Below are positions 20,323-32,044 of a stretch of DNA of 64,000 bases, in pieces. The translations under genes were made by a program, and so were the position numbers. The notes beneath the pieces were generated by a model. That model was given only the letters and a program-made list of their open reading frames with translations, had not been told where the DNA came from and did not search any database. The first letter of the stretch is position 1; each line of letters begins with the position of its first letter. This DNA is from Schizochytrium sp. TIO01 (Eukaryota; Sar; Bigyra; Thraustochytrida; Thraustochytriidae): positions 1,969,102-2,033,101 of the forward strand of contig SMSO01000025.1 in NCBI GenBank assembly GCA_004764695.1, read 5' to 3'.

Positions 20323-21516
20323 TGACCCAAAGAAAGTTAGTTATACATTCCTTCACTTTTCTTATTCATCCATTCGTTCATGCGCTGCCCAATTCGATGG
20401 TTCATTGTTGACTCACTCACGCATTGGGAGTGGCATTCGCTCTGCGCGTGACCTTTGCTCCTGCTCATGATTGACATCGCGCACCACCGCTGCGAAGGTC
20501 TTCGTGAATCATCAGCACCGGCAATAGAAATAAATTGCCTGCCTGCCAACAAAGTAGGGAAGGAGTGTACTGTCATTGATCTCAACATCGGCAATCGTTG
20601 GCACCATCTCTGCTCATAATATGGCAGTCACTCACTTCCCTTCAAGTTCTCTGCGAAGTTCTCTGCGCAGGAATGAAGCAAACGATGGCATTCCTATGGA
20701 ATTGCAGTTGCAAGGCCACCGTGGTCGTCAACTTCAAGATCTTGGTGGTTTTACAAGCCCGAGCTCTTACCAGCTACCGCACGAAGCTATTCGCAGCTCG
20801 CTTTGCTTATTCACTTTGATTGCTTGGAGGCTTGCTTTCTGAAGAGCAGAGCTTGGAGAAGAAGAGCTCAGGCGCTGGGCAACAAACGGGTGATCAGTTT
20901 CTTTCCCCTTGGCGATATTGCCACGTACATCGATCGATACACAAGTAACGCGATCGACGTTTGTTTCTATCTCTAGAGTTCCTTGCCTTTCAAGCTTGGA
21001 CAATGGCTTGTCCACTCACAGATTGATTCTTGGTTGCTCCAGTGACTGATGGTTTGTTCGTTTGCAGTGTCTGCTAGGCGCTCTTATTGCTGTGTTGTTG
21101 TTGCTGCTGCTGCTGCTGCTGTGTTAGGTAGAGAACTCGTAGCGGAGGTTTCTGCGGTCTCCAGTGAGTGGCACAATCTTCTTCGTCAGCATCCATAATG
21201 TGAAGATCTATGTATGTTTGCCAAAGCAAGTAAGTTGCCACGTATGTTCCATTGCTGTGTTGTTTCTCGTGAGCATGCAGCCGCATCCATAAGGCACGCA
21301 TTGCTTTCATTAAGTATGATCTACTCTTGACATGGCCTGGACCATTGATTGCAGCTAGCTAGCTAGCTCAAGTCGCCCTGGAAACGGACTCGGACTCAAC
21401 TCAAGCACGAGGATCAATTGGCAATCAATCAATCAATCAATCACATTGAGGCCAGGAACCGCGAGTCCTGGTACCTAATAGGGCGTGAGGAAAGGGGAAA
21501 GAAACTTTGAGACAGA

Positions 21517-21654
21517 CAAACAAACAAACAAACAAACAAACAAACAAACAAACAAACAAACAAACAAACAAACAAACAAACAAACAAACAAACAAACAAA
21601 CAAACAAACAAACAAACAAACAAACAAACAAACAAACAAACAAACAAACAAACA
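21517..21654. repeat. (CAAA)n array, about 34 copies
   Basis: This is a perfect, uninterrupted 138-bp array of the same unit as at 20250, 1.2 kb away. Perfect copies suggest it is young and likely variable in length between isolates. Smaller perfect arrays flank it: (AATC)n at 21422-21442 and (GCTA)n near 21353-21368. Confidence 0.97.
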
Positions 21655-24234
21655 ATTGAAACAACTCAGAGTGATGCCAATAATGTGGAACGAAGAAAGG
21701 AAGGCCCCGGTAAACAGTATGCACCCTTAAGAGGGGCCTCGACCTTCTTCCTGGGCCTATCGACCTTCTTCCTGAGAAAACCAACAAAAACTTTTCTGCG
21801 CTCCATGTGTTTCTTCCTTTTCATCAGAAAGATGAACAAGAAAAAAGTGTCCGGTGTTGTAATTTTGACAACGTTATTACTTTAATACGTTTACTTTATT
21901 TATATAATTAAAGTAATGTATTTACCATAATTACGCACCGCGGTGTGCCAAATATATTAAGTTAGCCTTTAAAGAACTTTGCTCGCAGTTCTCTTCTTAT
22001 TAATAATGCTATGTATCTTCTAAAAGGACTCTCACACCTTTCTTTTTCTTTTTCTTTCTCTCCATTTTTTATTTCAAAATATAAATATAAATCATATAAA
22101 ATAGTTATTATACTGTTAAAATGAAGAACATTTTAACAATATAGACACATATTTTTAATTATAAGTATAGGATAACTAATTTATCCTTTTCTACTGACGA
22201 TTTTCATCCTAGTAATACGTGGTTTTTTCACTTTAAAGTAATGATGATGAGAAAGAATCGCTGCAAATCAACCCCTGGACTTGCCTTTTGCCCAAAAGCT
22301 ATGTTATACCCACCCAAGCCGTCAAAGAAAGCAAGCCTTCCAACAACTTATCTACTAGGCCCCCTTCCATTATCGTCATCATAGGGTTTCCATCAGAATG
22401 GTATTTGGCAATCGACTTATCAACTAAAATGAATGGTTTTTCTAAAGTCTTGCTGACCAACTTGAAGACTGACAGCCTAGCCCATCAATGATTCATGCCC
22501 CATGATCTATGATTCATGATTCGCATAGCTTCCCTGCTTTAATACCGAATGTGTGAACTGGTGTTTATTTCATCTGCATTGTTTGCACAATTCCTGGACA
22601 TTCCTTCCTACCAAGGTACCTAAGCAGTACTAGAGAAATGGGTGGCCGTGAGGAAGCCAAGCCATCATTACTTATCATCAAGACTCGGAGGATCGCAGAT
22701 GATGCTTCGGAAGCCGCGATGACCTTGCAAGATTGGTGACGTCTACGTACTGGCACGCTCGCGCTGTCTTGGGGGGTACTGAAATGGCTTCCCGCAGAAA
22801 TCGACAAGCTTCGAGCAAAGTTTTTTAGGAGGGAAGATTCTGCTTATTGGAGGAAAGATGCAGCGGAAGAAGCCTCATGTGCTAGTAAGTTCATTGCACA
22901 GAAATGTTTGCAGGAAGCGACGCCATGAGAAAAACCTGACGATTGCTTTGAGATTGAACTTTCATTCAAAGCAGCATGGGGTACCACTACTACCTATTTC
23001 TGGTGGTGTCTGCGCCTTAACTTGATTAATAGTGTTTGTCACCTAGCTGTTCAAGCACCACAATCATATATTGCCGGGAAAGGAAAGTAGTAGTAACTGT
23101 TTGGCCATTCTTTGCGAATTCTTAAAACGAACAAAGTGGTCAAATATAGCCTTCGTGAAATGAGTGTGAGGACTGGGCCAAATCATGTGTGAAGTTTCAG
23201 ACTTTCACAATACTGAAAGACAGCAGCACTGATTTTTGGCTTTGCTTTTTTTCTAATGTCATGTGTAAGGGTGCAATCGAGGGACGTTAGAATGCCACTT
23301 ATACATGCAAGCCTTAAACAGTCGCTGTACACTAGAAGCCTTTCTTGACTACTTCAAGGCGTGTCTTTCGAATAGTAAGCAGCTGTCTTTATCATGGTAG
23401 CACCACATAGGCTGACGTACAACTAAGGTACTTTGTTGGTGTTCAGTTGATCTGATCTACGCCATACATGTAGGAATAGGGTATACTACTTGCTCAAGGT
23501 GATATGTACAACAAGGATATTTTGGGAATCATAGAAAGCTTAGCACTAAGTTTGTCAATGATAACTTGTGGGCTCTATTGGCCTCATCTACTCTTTTAAA
23601 AGATTTGGGGTCGGTCTTCAATTAAATTTTCGAGCTTGGAATCTTTTCCTTGCTCCTTGTCTTTATCAATTTGTTCCTTTATTCGTTTCATGTAAATCTT
23701 GCAAATGTTTGTGCCTGATAAAACTAGAGTTATACATCGCTAACTAGATTGCGTAGAATGAGATTACTTGAGGAGTTTGGTCTTTACTAATGATCGAGAG
23801 TTGACAAGAATCACCTCGACAAACTGCCCCTGCCTAAAATGTGCATGAACGCGTAGAACGTAGGTCGAACATGAGAGAGCGCTCACAATCACTTTTGCGT
23901 TAATCTTGAGAAAGCAGCTCTTTCTTGACTTTTTTAATAGTCCTGGAGCTAGAAGCTACTATGAGTATACCTCTGTTCTATGTGACTAGAGCACGGTCAT
24001 GGGGTCTTTTATATTGCTAGGCTTAGCCTCCATTCGCATTTACTTCTTTTAACCTGTGAAAGAATTAAATGCTATTGTTGGTATTGTGCAGGACAATTGG
24101 CTCCTTAATCTTCGTGTGAAGCAAACACAGACGGAGACGATTCAAATGTGGGATCGTGCTTTAGAATGTCCGATTCGAACACAAGAATAAAGAGTCCTCG
24201 ACAGTGTTTATGCTGATGAAGCTATGCTACAGAA

Positions 24235-25115
24235 GCAGCTTAATTTATGAAACGTTGATGTGTTGTATCAAAAGTTCTCAACTCAAAGTATGTCTCGAAG
24301 GTTATCGCGCTCTCGTATAGTTCAAAGGATGCAGAAGCATCATCAAATCTATCTAGGCAAGGCGAGTAACTAACTGTGTACTTCATGCTGACAAAATCAT
24401 GAATTGCTTTTGCTCGAGAGTGAATAGGTGCAATATTTCTCATGGAAGAAACTATGTTTTCCTTGTTTCCTTGATTGAGAATGTGCAGTGTGTTTGTATC
24501 TGCGTATCATAATCGTTGAGGCTAGCGTTTTGTGAGAATTGCAATCGACAAATTGGAGAATTATGTGAACGCTGGAGAAGACAGAGTCTTTGTAAAGCCT
24601 TATGAAGCCTCAGGTGCCAAAAATATACCAACGCGTTTCGATAGTGCGATGTATTTAAATTAATTCAAGGCCATGCTGAAAGATGATTCTGGTCAGCTTG
24701 AGGTCGACTGTAAAGATGAAGGCAAGGGTCTTGATGAAGGCTTTAAGAAGTTGATTTAAGTTTGGCCAACTGCTGTCCTTGGGAATGAATTCCAGGACAG
24801 GTGGATTCATGTAGTAATTAAGGAGGTTAAGACACTCTTGAAAGGTGTTAGAGATAATCGATGGGGTTAGGTTGATTCAACCTCTTCAACCATCGATTCA
24901 AGTTACACCATAATTGGATGTAGGTATTGTGTAGTTATACTTCAAGCTCTTGACTCTGGCAGCCACATGAATCTGGCTGCCTACTCTTGCTCTATTGTAA
25001 TCCTTATGTCAGTGAGGATTTCATAAAGGGACGCCAAGAACTCTAGCAATTTCTTGTGCACTAGTTCCTTCGAGTTGAGATCTCAGCAGGCCACTAGAGC
25101 TGAAAACATGTAAAT
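24235..25115 (-). repeat. Decayed element, copy 1
   Basis: This region and 25955-26765 share an ordered series of similar blocks at about 1.68-kb spacing: GAAAGATGA, CTTGATGAAGG, CCTTGG, GATTCATGT, AACTCTAGCAAT and ATCTCAGCA. Translating the minus strand gives related peptides in both (copy 1 about 24655-24889: SNTFQECL, then LLKAFIKTLAFIF). Further 5' on that strand a frame reads EGTSAQEIARVLGVP, a helix-turn-helix-like phrase, and a 67-codon minus frame at 24240-24443 lies downstream. Stops and frameshifts separate these pieces, so this is a relic. A mobile-element origin is inference. Confidence 0.6.
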
Positions 25116-25954
25116 AGTATTCCCGAACAAGCAAGTACTGAATGAGCTATCCGAATGGAGAACTGACAGGCAACAATCACCATTGAACTTTGCCATATTT
25201 CTTGGGATTTAAAAATGATTTCCTATGATTTTATATAATTTAATAATAGATGACATTGTGCAGACAATTTACAAAGCATGAATTAGCATACGCGCGAGGT
25301 GTGACTTTCTTTTGTCTTTTTAAAAGTGTAAATTGAAAGTTTACATGACGACATGAGATATTACGAGCGTCAACGCATCAACAAAGGTAAAAGCCTGGTT
25401 TTATTCTCATTCATAAACGCGAATGATTTGAACAGAACATTAAAAGAGGCAATTTACTTTTAATTTGAAAAACCAGAGCTTGAATGTGAGTGTGATCAGC
25501 TAAGACGAAATTAGATTATTGATTACAAGTGATAGTCCTTCAAAGTTTAAATGTTCATGCTGAGAATCGATTGCTTCTTCAACTTCAAAACTAGATTTAG
25601 AGGTAGAAATATTTTGAAATACACGAGATATATGTAAGATTAGTCCGTGGGTCTTTACAATATTGTTCCCCTCTTCTGTTCATACTTCTATAGCCTAGTT
25701 TCATTATTCGGTCTGATAGCAAGAGCAAGTAGCAGAGTAGTTACGTCTCTTGATGCTGAGATTTCCAGTCAAAGCAAACAGTGAATACAATATTTATCGA
25801 GTTTGCTTTTGGCAGTTCAATGTAAACCCTCAAGGATTTAGGACTTGCATAGAAATAGAGGTAGACAACTAGATACGTGGTTAAGAACGCAAGATAGACA
25901 AGAGCGCGAAACCTGACAGTGCGCATCCACGTTTACTAAAATCAAGTATGGCAC

Positions 25955-26765
25955 AATCTGAATTAATGTTGAAGAGACAAAATGTTCTAAAATCTCTAAC
26001 TGTGTTTAGTACAGATCAAGTCTGACTTAGTCTCCTAACTACAGCATGAATTGGCATGCCTTGGAGTTGAGTCTCAAGGACAGCAGGTTGTTATCTCTCA
26101 AAGTAAAAGTTATCAAGCATTCATCTTCATAGTTACCCTGTAGCTGACCACATCCATCTTTCAGCTTTTGATAGGTTGTCAGTTGCAGGAAGGTTGACTT
26201 TGCCATATAAAAAGGAAAGAAACGATAACTCTAGTTCAGCTCCAGTTCTTGAATCGGTCAGAATTGTAAGGAAACTGTAGTACAGCAAATCGAAAAAACC
26301 TTTAAACCAATCTTATATGTCTTGCAGAAAGATGAATCTGGACACTGAGAGGTTGGCTATGTAAATGAAGTCGAGTTGCTTGATGAAGGTTGGAAGAAGT
26401 CTTGATAATCCATTCCTTTTAGATTTAGCGATTTTCAGTCCTTGGAAGTAGACTGATTCATGTTGTAATTTTAATGAGACTAAACATCCTTGAACCGTGT
26501 TAGACACAATTGATGAGTTTAGGTTATCTCGTGTCCGTCTCTTTAACCATCAATTTAGATTCTACCATGCTTCATTCCAGGGGATATGTATGCAAACTTT
26601 TGTTTCTTGACTTCTCAACCACGCAAGCCTGGTTGTCTAATTCTGTTCTGTTGCCAGCCCTTCATCCACAGGATCTTAAGAGAGGATGTATAGAACTCTA
26701 GCAATGTCTTCCTTCAATTGGATATCTCAGCACTAACCACAACAGTTTTCAATGAGGTCGTTTAT
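25955..26765 (-). repeat. Decayed element, copy 2
   Basis: This is the diverged partner of 24235-25115. The minus frame 26313-26507 reads SNTVQGCL, LLPTFIKQLDFIY and RFIF, aligning in order with copy 1 over about 60 residues. An internal deletion relative to copy 1 is likely around 25970-26060. Several substitutions per ten bases imply an old duplication or two independent insertions. Confidence 0.6.
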
Positions 26766-29185
26766 TTAAGTTATCTTGAGAAAGCCATCTTGTCGATCAC
26801 ATTTGCAATCAAAACAAAGTTTTAAGGATTCTGTCTGATAATTCTTGAAGGGTCTCGTATTCAGAGATTATTTCGTTTAAATAAAAAGGTCTTCTCAAGC
26901 ACTGGATACCTTGCCGATATATACGCTTGAAGGGATTGTCCTATGGCAGACAATTCAAGACCTTTATTGTTCTGCAAAGCTTATCCCTTGTATTAGATAG
27001 AGCCATTCATGAAGAAGATTCTAATACAGAAAAATACTCATGACCAAATATGCGAGGAGTTGAATCACATCGCATAATATCAAAGCTTCCACCCACGTAC
27101 CCATACGCAGTTCACGGGAAAGAATAGTGTATCTGGGAGCAGCATTTGGAGCGTTTGGTACACAGCAGGGCTCTTCGAACCTGTGTTCGGGTTAATAGAC
27201 TGTCAATTCAATCCTTATAGTTTCAAATGATACACTTCGGTTTCATAGTATCGGTATTTCTCTGCAATATATTCTAAGACAATCAGTATTCCAATCTAAC
27301 ACCTAACACGTCTTTTTATTACCCCTCCCCCGGCTCCGACCTCCGTATAGAAAACAAGAATCTCTTGTTGAGGCTTGGCGTTTCACTCATTGAGAGAATA
27401 TATTGATTGCGCGTTTCTTCATGAGCTTAGTTTTTCAATGTACTGCCAATCATAGACTCACTCATTGTAAATGCATACCTTGCCGGGTGATATTCTGTTG
27501 TTCAATTGTTCAATATAATATTAAAACATAACAGGCAGTGCAGTGACTCTGGAACGTAGACCAGCATGTTAACACAAAACTTGCCCTAGAATGCAAATCG
27601 CTGATGTTTATGCAGTCTGCTTTTCAAAACCTACTTTGCTGTCTGTGTGCTCTTCCGTAATTTAGTTGAGATACCTTGATCACAGCAAAATGGTTCAGAA
27701 TGCATGCTTCTTTCAGATTCCTTGTATCCATATGAACCAGCTTTCCATCGGACGTATAGAAATGGAATCCGCAAATTCGAATTTACCAGACTTGGTTTCT
27801 CTAGTCAAGGAGTGTAGAGTTTCGATCATATATGTAAGATTTCTGGTTCGTTTCTAGCTTGCAAAAGTTTGATTGGCAGAACGCTAAATGGGTAAAGTTA
27901 GGGATTTATTTACAATTAAACACTCTTCGAGATGTGATTGAACCGAACTTTAAGCATGTCTTTCGATGTTTATGCAGCACGTGTAGACGCGCCCTCCTCT
28001 GCAAAGTACTAAGGTAGGACTATCTCCAAATACGTGGTTAGACGGTTTGACAAATCGATGTACTATGAATGTACAGATATACGTATACACATATTTATAC
28101 CCAGAAGGATGCGTCGCTTCGTTAACCTAAAAGGAGGTAGGATTAATGCAGAGTTAAACTGATGATTGGTATATCTAGGTCTTCACATGAAAACATAAGG
28201 CTGAATTAGTCTATATACTCGTCCACGTGTTTTTGAGTGGGAATTTCACTTTGTTTTATATGTTTTCTAAGGTGAGCAGCGTGTGTGGACGTAGACTCAT
28301 TATTGAAGAACTTTGTATGTTCTAACATACATTCAAGCCTATTGTTTTTATGGTCCAATCGATGACCTTGATTGGCAAAACGCGAAAACAAAGTTTCAAA
28401 AGCTGCTCGCATATACATACCAAAATGAATATACCGCAATCATGTAAGAAATGCTTGAGCAAGTCTATCAAATTATAGAGCATTACTTTTCAGAATCTTT
28501 ACTGAATGGTCGCATTTTTTAAATTAAAAAAATGATGAGAGATCTTAACAAAAATTATTGATAAGAAGAATGATAACCAAGTGTTCATGAAACAAAGTTT
28601 GCCAAGGTTGTTTCAACATTCACTCCATACCGCAGATAAATATAATTTACGATAATGGCGCTTGCAGACACCATAACAGAATACCTTTCAACAGGAACAT
28701 ACCCCGAACCAGAGATGCAACATTACCCAAGTGCCTTTCTCGTTTCCTCACTCAAAACAACAACTGTTTTGTGGCCCTACCGGGTCTTACCTTGTTTACC
28801 CTCACACAGCAGCCTTAGCTTTGTTCCTCTGCGCTCGTAGCAGCTGTGTATGCTACGGGCCCTTGATCTTCATAAGGAATCTTACTATAATTGATTCCTA
28901 TTTTATACAGTGTCGGAGTCTACTCGAAGTCCCCGGTTCAAGTTGGCGAGCTAAAATTACATTCCGGAGCAGTGTCGGCGATGCCATATAGCTCCCGAAA
29001 CAGTGGCAATTGAGGTAAGCGACCAGCCATGCCAGGTTGTGAAAACAAGTTTCTTGCTCTGTGGTAGAAGCTGCGCTAGCATTTGCCTGGGCGTCTTATT
29101 TGCTATGCCTGACGAGCGAAGGCACCTGCTAGGTGGGGAATGTACATTCCGGCGGACTTGAACTTGACCTACCCGATTTGGTCTT

Positions 29186-29216
29186 CTAGCTTCTACTACG
29201 TAGTACTTGAAGCTAG
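29186..29216. repeat. Inverted repeat with TACTACGTAGTA core
   Basis: The arms CTAGCTTC and GAAGCTAG (8 bp, perfect) enclose the perfect 12-bp palindrome TACTACGTAGTA plus CTT. It lies in the gene desert and is related in wording to those at 48824, 57596 and 62702. Confidence 0.8.
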
Positions 29217-31730
29217 CTCGAGTTTTTGGTTACTGACAGCGTTCTTGCCACCACCTACCTACCACTTAATGTAGCACTCGGTAGAGTTCCTGTCAAGATA
29301 AGATATGACGACGCCTTGCTACCAACATCTCAAGCTCCGAGATGAGTATAATAACTTGAATATAGTGCTGCCGTTCGGAGAACACTTAAGGTCCTTGCCA
29401 GATATCGACAGCAACTGTGCGGCAAAGAAACTGGTGTCAAAGAACCCTCTTCGAATTGAAACTCTAGAGAAGTATCAAAATATCACTCACTGTTGTCTAC
29501 TATCTACTGATATGCGATCCACTTGAAGAGATAGAGAATGATAGAGATCAGCTCTCTGCAAAGGTAACTCCACTCTCACTAGCCAGAGAAAATCAGTTTA
29601 AAAATTTTAACCTGAGTTAAAACTCAGGCAAAAACAACACCAATTTGAAGTAACTCTATCATTGATTCTTGTCCCTAAAAGTAATACTCGCACAAGTGCG
29701 TACGACTAAGTAGTAATCAGTATCGTCTGTCCAACTTGAATGCTCAAGCCACGGCTTCAATTAGCAGCAATACTATACTAGGTATGTATGTACCCACCAC
29801 CCACTTACTCACTCACTCCAAAAGCGGCAGTACCTAGTAGTAGCCAATCAATGAGCATCATTTCCACCATTCAGTCTCCCTGGCCTTCCAATAGTCAAAT
29901 TTAATATAAACTAAATCTACTACCAACGATTGCCGTTGAACTTGCCTGCCTCGCTCATATGGGTACATGTCTGTTTTCGATTCTGTGCTGTATTCAAGCT
30001 GCAAGCACAAAAAGGCTTCTTGTGCTCGAAGAAGCGATCGATTCTTTAAGGCTTGTCCGGGAGATTATACAAAACTCGAACACTTTCATAAAAAACATTA
30101 TAAAAAAAGAGAATCGCTCGTGAAAATCGCTCGTTCTAAACGACAGTGTTGCGTGTCAGTGCCTCCCGCACAAGGCACCGTGTATCTTTCATGAGTGGAG
30201 TAGCTAAGTCTACTTCCGATGCCAGTGCCTTTCGTTGCCAATCATCCGTTGAAACGAAGAATAAGCTGCCATAAGTCAATCTATTCGCGTGCCTCAAGCT
30301 CGGTTCTTCGCGCTTTAAGGGACTCGTGTGAATTGTTTTCAACTAAGGGTGTGCTAGGACATCTTATCTGTGGTAGCACTGACTAGGGTCACTTTAGAAC
30401 TTAACTTCTGACCTACATGATGCCGTGCAAGATTGATTGAAGAGTAGATAAACTTTGAGACGAAGGGTCGCCAACGATCATATCGCAATCAGGACATGGG
30501 TGATGAAGAGCGGGCGACGATCGTCTTTCCTCTGGCAGAGGCCACGGGTATCGATGAAGAGCTCCACGAAGTCTCTGTTGACAAGGCTCTTGTACTTTTT
30601 TGCCATCATAAAAGATTTTATGAGAGACTACACTGGTTTTTCCCCCCTATGAAGAATATGACTTCTTTTAAAAGAAACTGGGACTAAAGAAAACGAGAAA
30701 ATAAAAGCTAAAAAAAAGAGAAGAGAAAATGAAAGGAAGGACGTTTCGTAGTTGTGCGAAGACTTAGTTTTGCCTCACTTCTCGTTTTACGGTGATTGAT
30801 TTTTCAGTTCATGGCGAGTCAGCCAGTAAGTTGGGCTCCGTGCATGCTCAGATAGGTGACAATGAGGCGCGGTCAACCCGCTTCCCGGATCTGGACTACT
30901 AAAATTGACTAATTTTCTTTCTCGACGAATAAAATGGGAAAAATCAGAAAGAAGGAAATAAATTGGCAAAAAGTGGAAAACTGCGGATACTTGGTAGTAG
31001 GAGCGTGAATAGTCTATTGAGGCTCCGGTTGGTAAATGAAGAATTCAAGCAGCATATGAAGAATTCAAGCAGCGTATGCTGTACACTGGACAGAGCAATA
31101 ACTGACTTTGGGGCAAATAGAGAATGTACAGCGCAAATGAAACAAATAGGTTGGTACCTACTATAGTTTGCCAAAGAGAAATATGAATTTTGCAAAGGAG
31201 TGAATGAACGATCTGCTGGCCGTAGTAATCCCGCAATAACGCGGCGCTGGTCGTCACTCGAAACGAGAACAACCGTGCTTTCTTAGCTGCGGCGAGCGAA
31301 GAGGCGACATCCTCAAGGACCCCCGCTGGCGGTGGACGGTGGGCCGAATACGGCTGCGTTCCCCGCCGAGGAGAAATCAGTAGCGTGGGAAAGATCAAAG
31401 AAAGAAAGAAGTTAAAGCTCTCAGTCAGTCTTTCAATCGATCAGAAAGAAGATAAAGGGAGGAAACAGAGAAGCGAAACTTGACGAAGAAGAACATCGAA
31501 GCTCGTGCCCCAGCAGCTTCGTTGACAAATCTAAACGTTTGCTAACAGGGGGCATAGCTTTGCCAAGAGGGTCTATCTAACTTTTGTCAGGTTTCTGCTG
31601 CGGACCCTGGGCTGATCCTGATCGACATTTTGTTGGCTGTTTTTATTTTTACTTTTAAACTTGTGTCGCCGCTCCGGAGACGCTTGCGTTTGGTGGCGAG
31701 GACTTCGGGATTGCAAAGAATCAAGACATA

Positions 31731-31756
31731 ATGAGCTGGAATCAACAGCAATATAT

Positions 31757-31795
<39 letters not shown>

Positions 31796-32012
31796 ACAAA
31801 TGTATTATATCGTTGGAAATGGAGGCTACATGCAAATATCATCGGACCCATCTTCGTATGGAGGGCAGCAGGGAGCTGTTCAGAATTCGTACATGCAACA
31901 ACAGCCACAGACACAGCAACAGGGTATGATGATGTACATGCAAATGCCGCAGGGTCAGTATGTACAGTTTCAGCCCCAGCAAATGCAGCAGGCACAGTAT
32001 CAACAAATTCAA

Positions 32013-32044
<32 letters not shown>

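Larger units (their letters stand above)
17955..24234. other. Gene desert, left part, microsatellite-rich
   Basis: I found no supported gene in this stretch. 17955-18240 contains two diverged copies of a TTTGCTTACA-containing word set (near 18030 and 18115). 18880-19180 has a pyrimidine tract then a purine tract. 19558-21654 is crowded with short tandem repeats, listed separately. A GC-rich patch at about 19750-19915 gives opposing short frames without known motifs. From 21900 on the DNA is AT-rich and featureless. Confidence 0.5.
25116..31730. other. Gene desert, right part
   Basis: AT-rich with no supported gene. It contains copy 2 of the decayed element, an inverted repeat at 29186-29216, a GC-rich patch at 30478-30690 with short opposing frames, and a GC-rich patch at about 31200-31390 that may belong to the promoter of the polyQ/LRR gene at 31731. 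No tRNA-like structure was found. Confidence 0.45.

Noticed and set aside
21437-21787. FVCL/NKQT repeat frames over the CAAA arrays
   Set aside because: A 4-bp repeat has a 12-bp coding period without stops in any frame; this is an artefact.
28852-28990. GGTTCAAG word resembling a tRNA T-arm
   Set aside because: No acceptor, D-arm or anticodon stem could be folded around it.
29305-29526. 73-codon + frame in the desert starting with ATG
   Set aside because: No recognisable domain, AT-neutral codons and no supporting neighbours; not distinguishable from chance.
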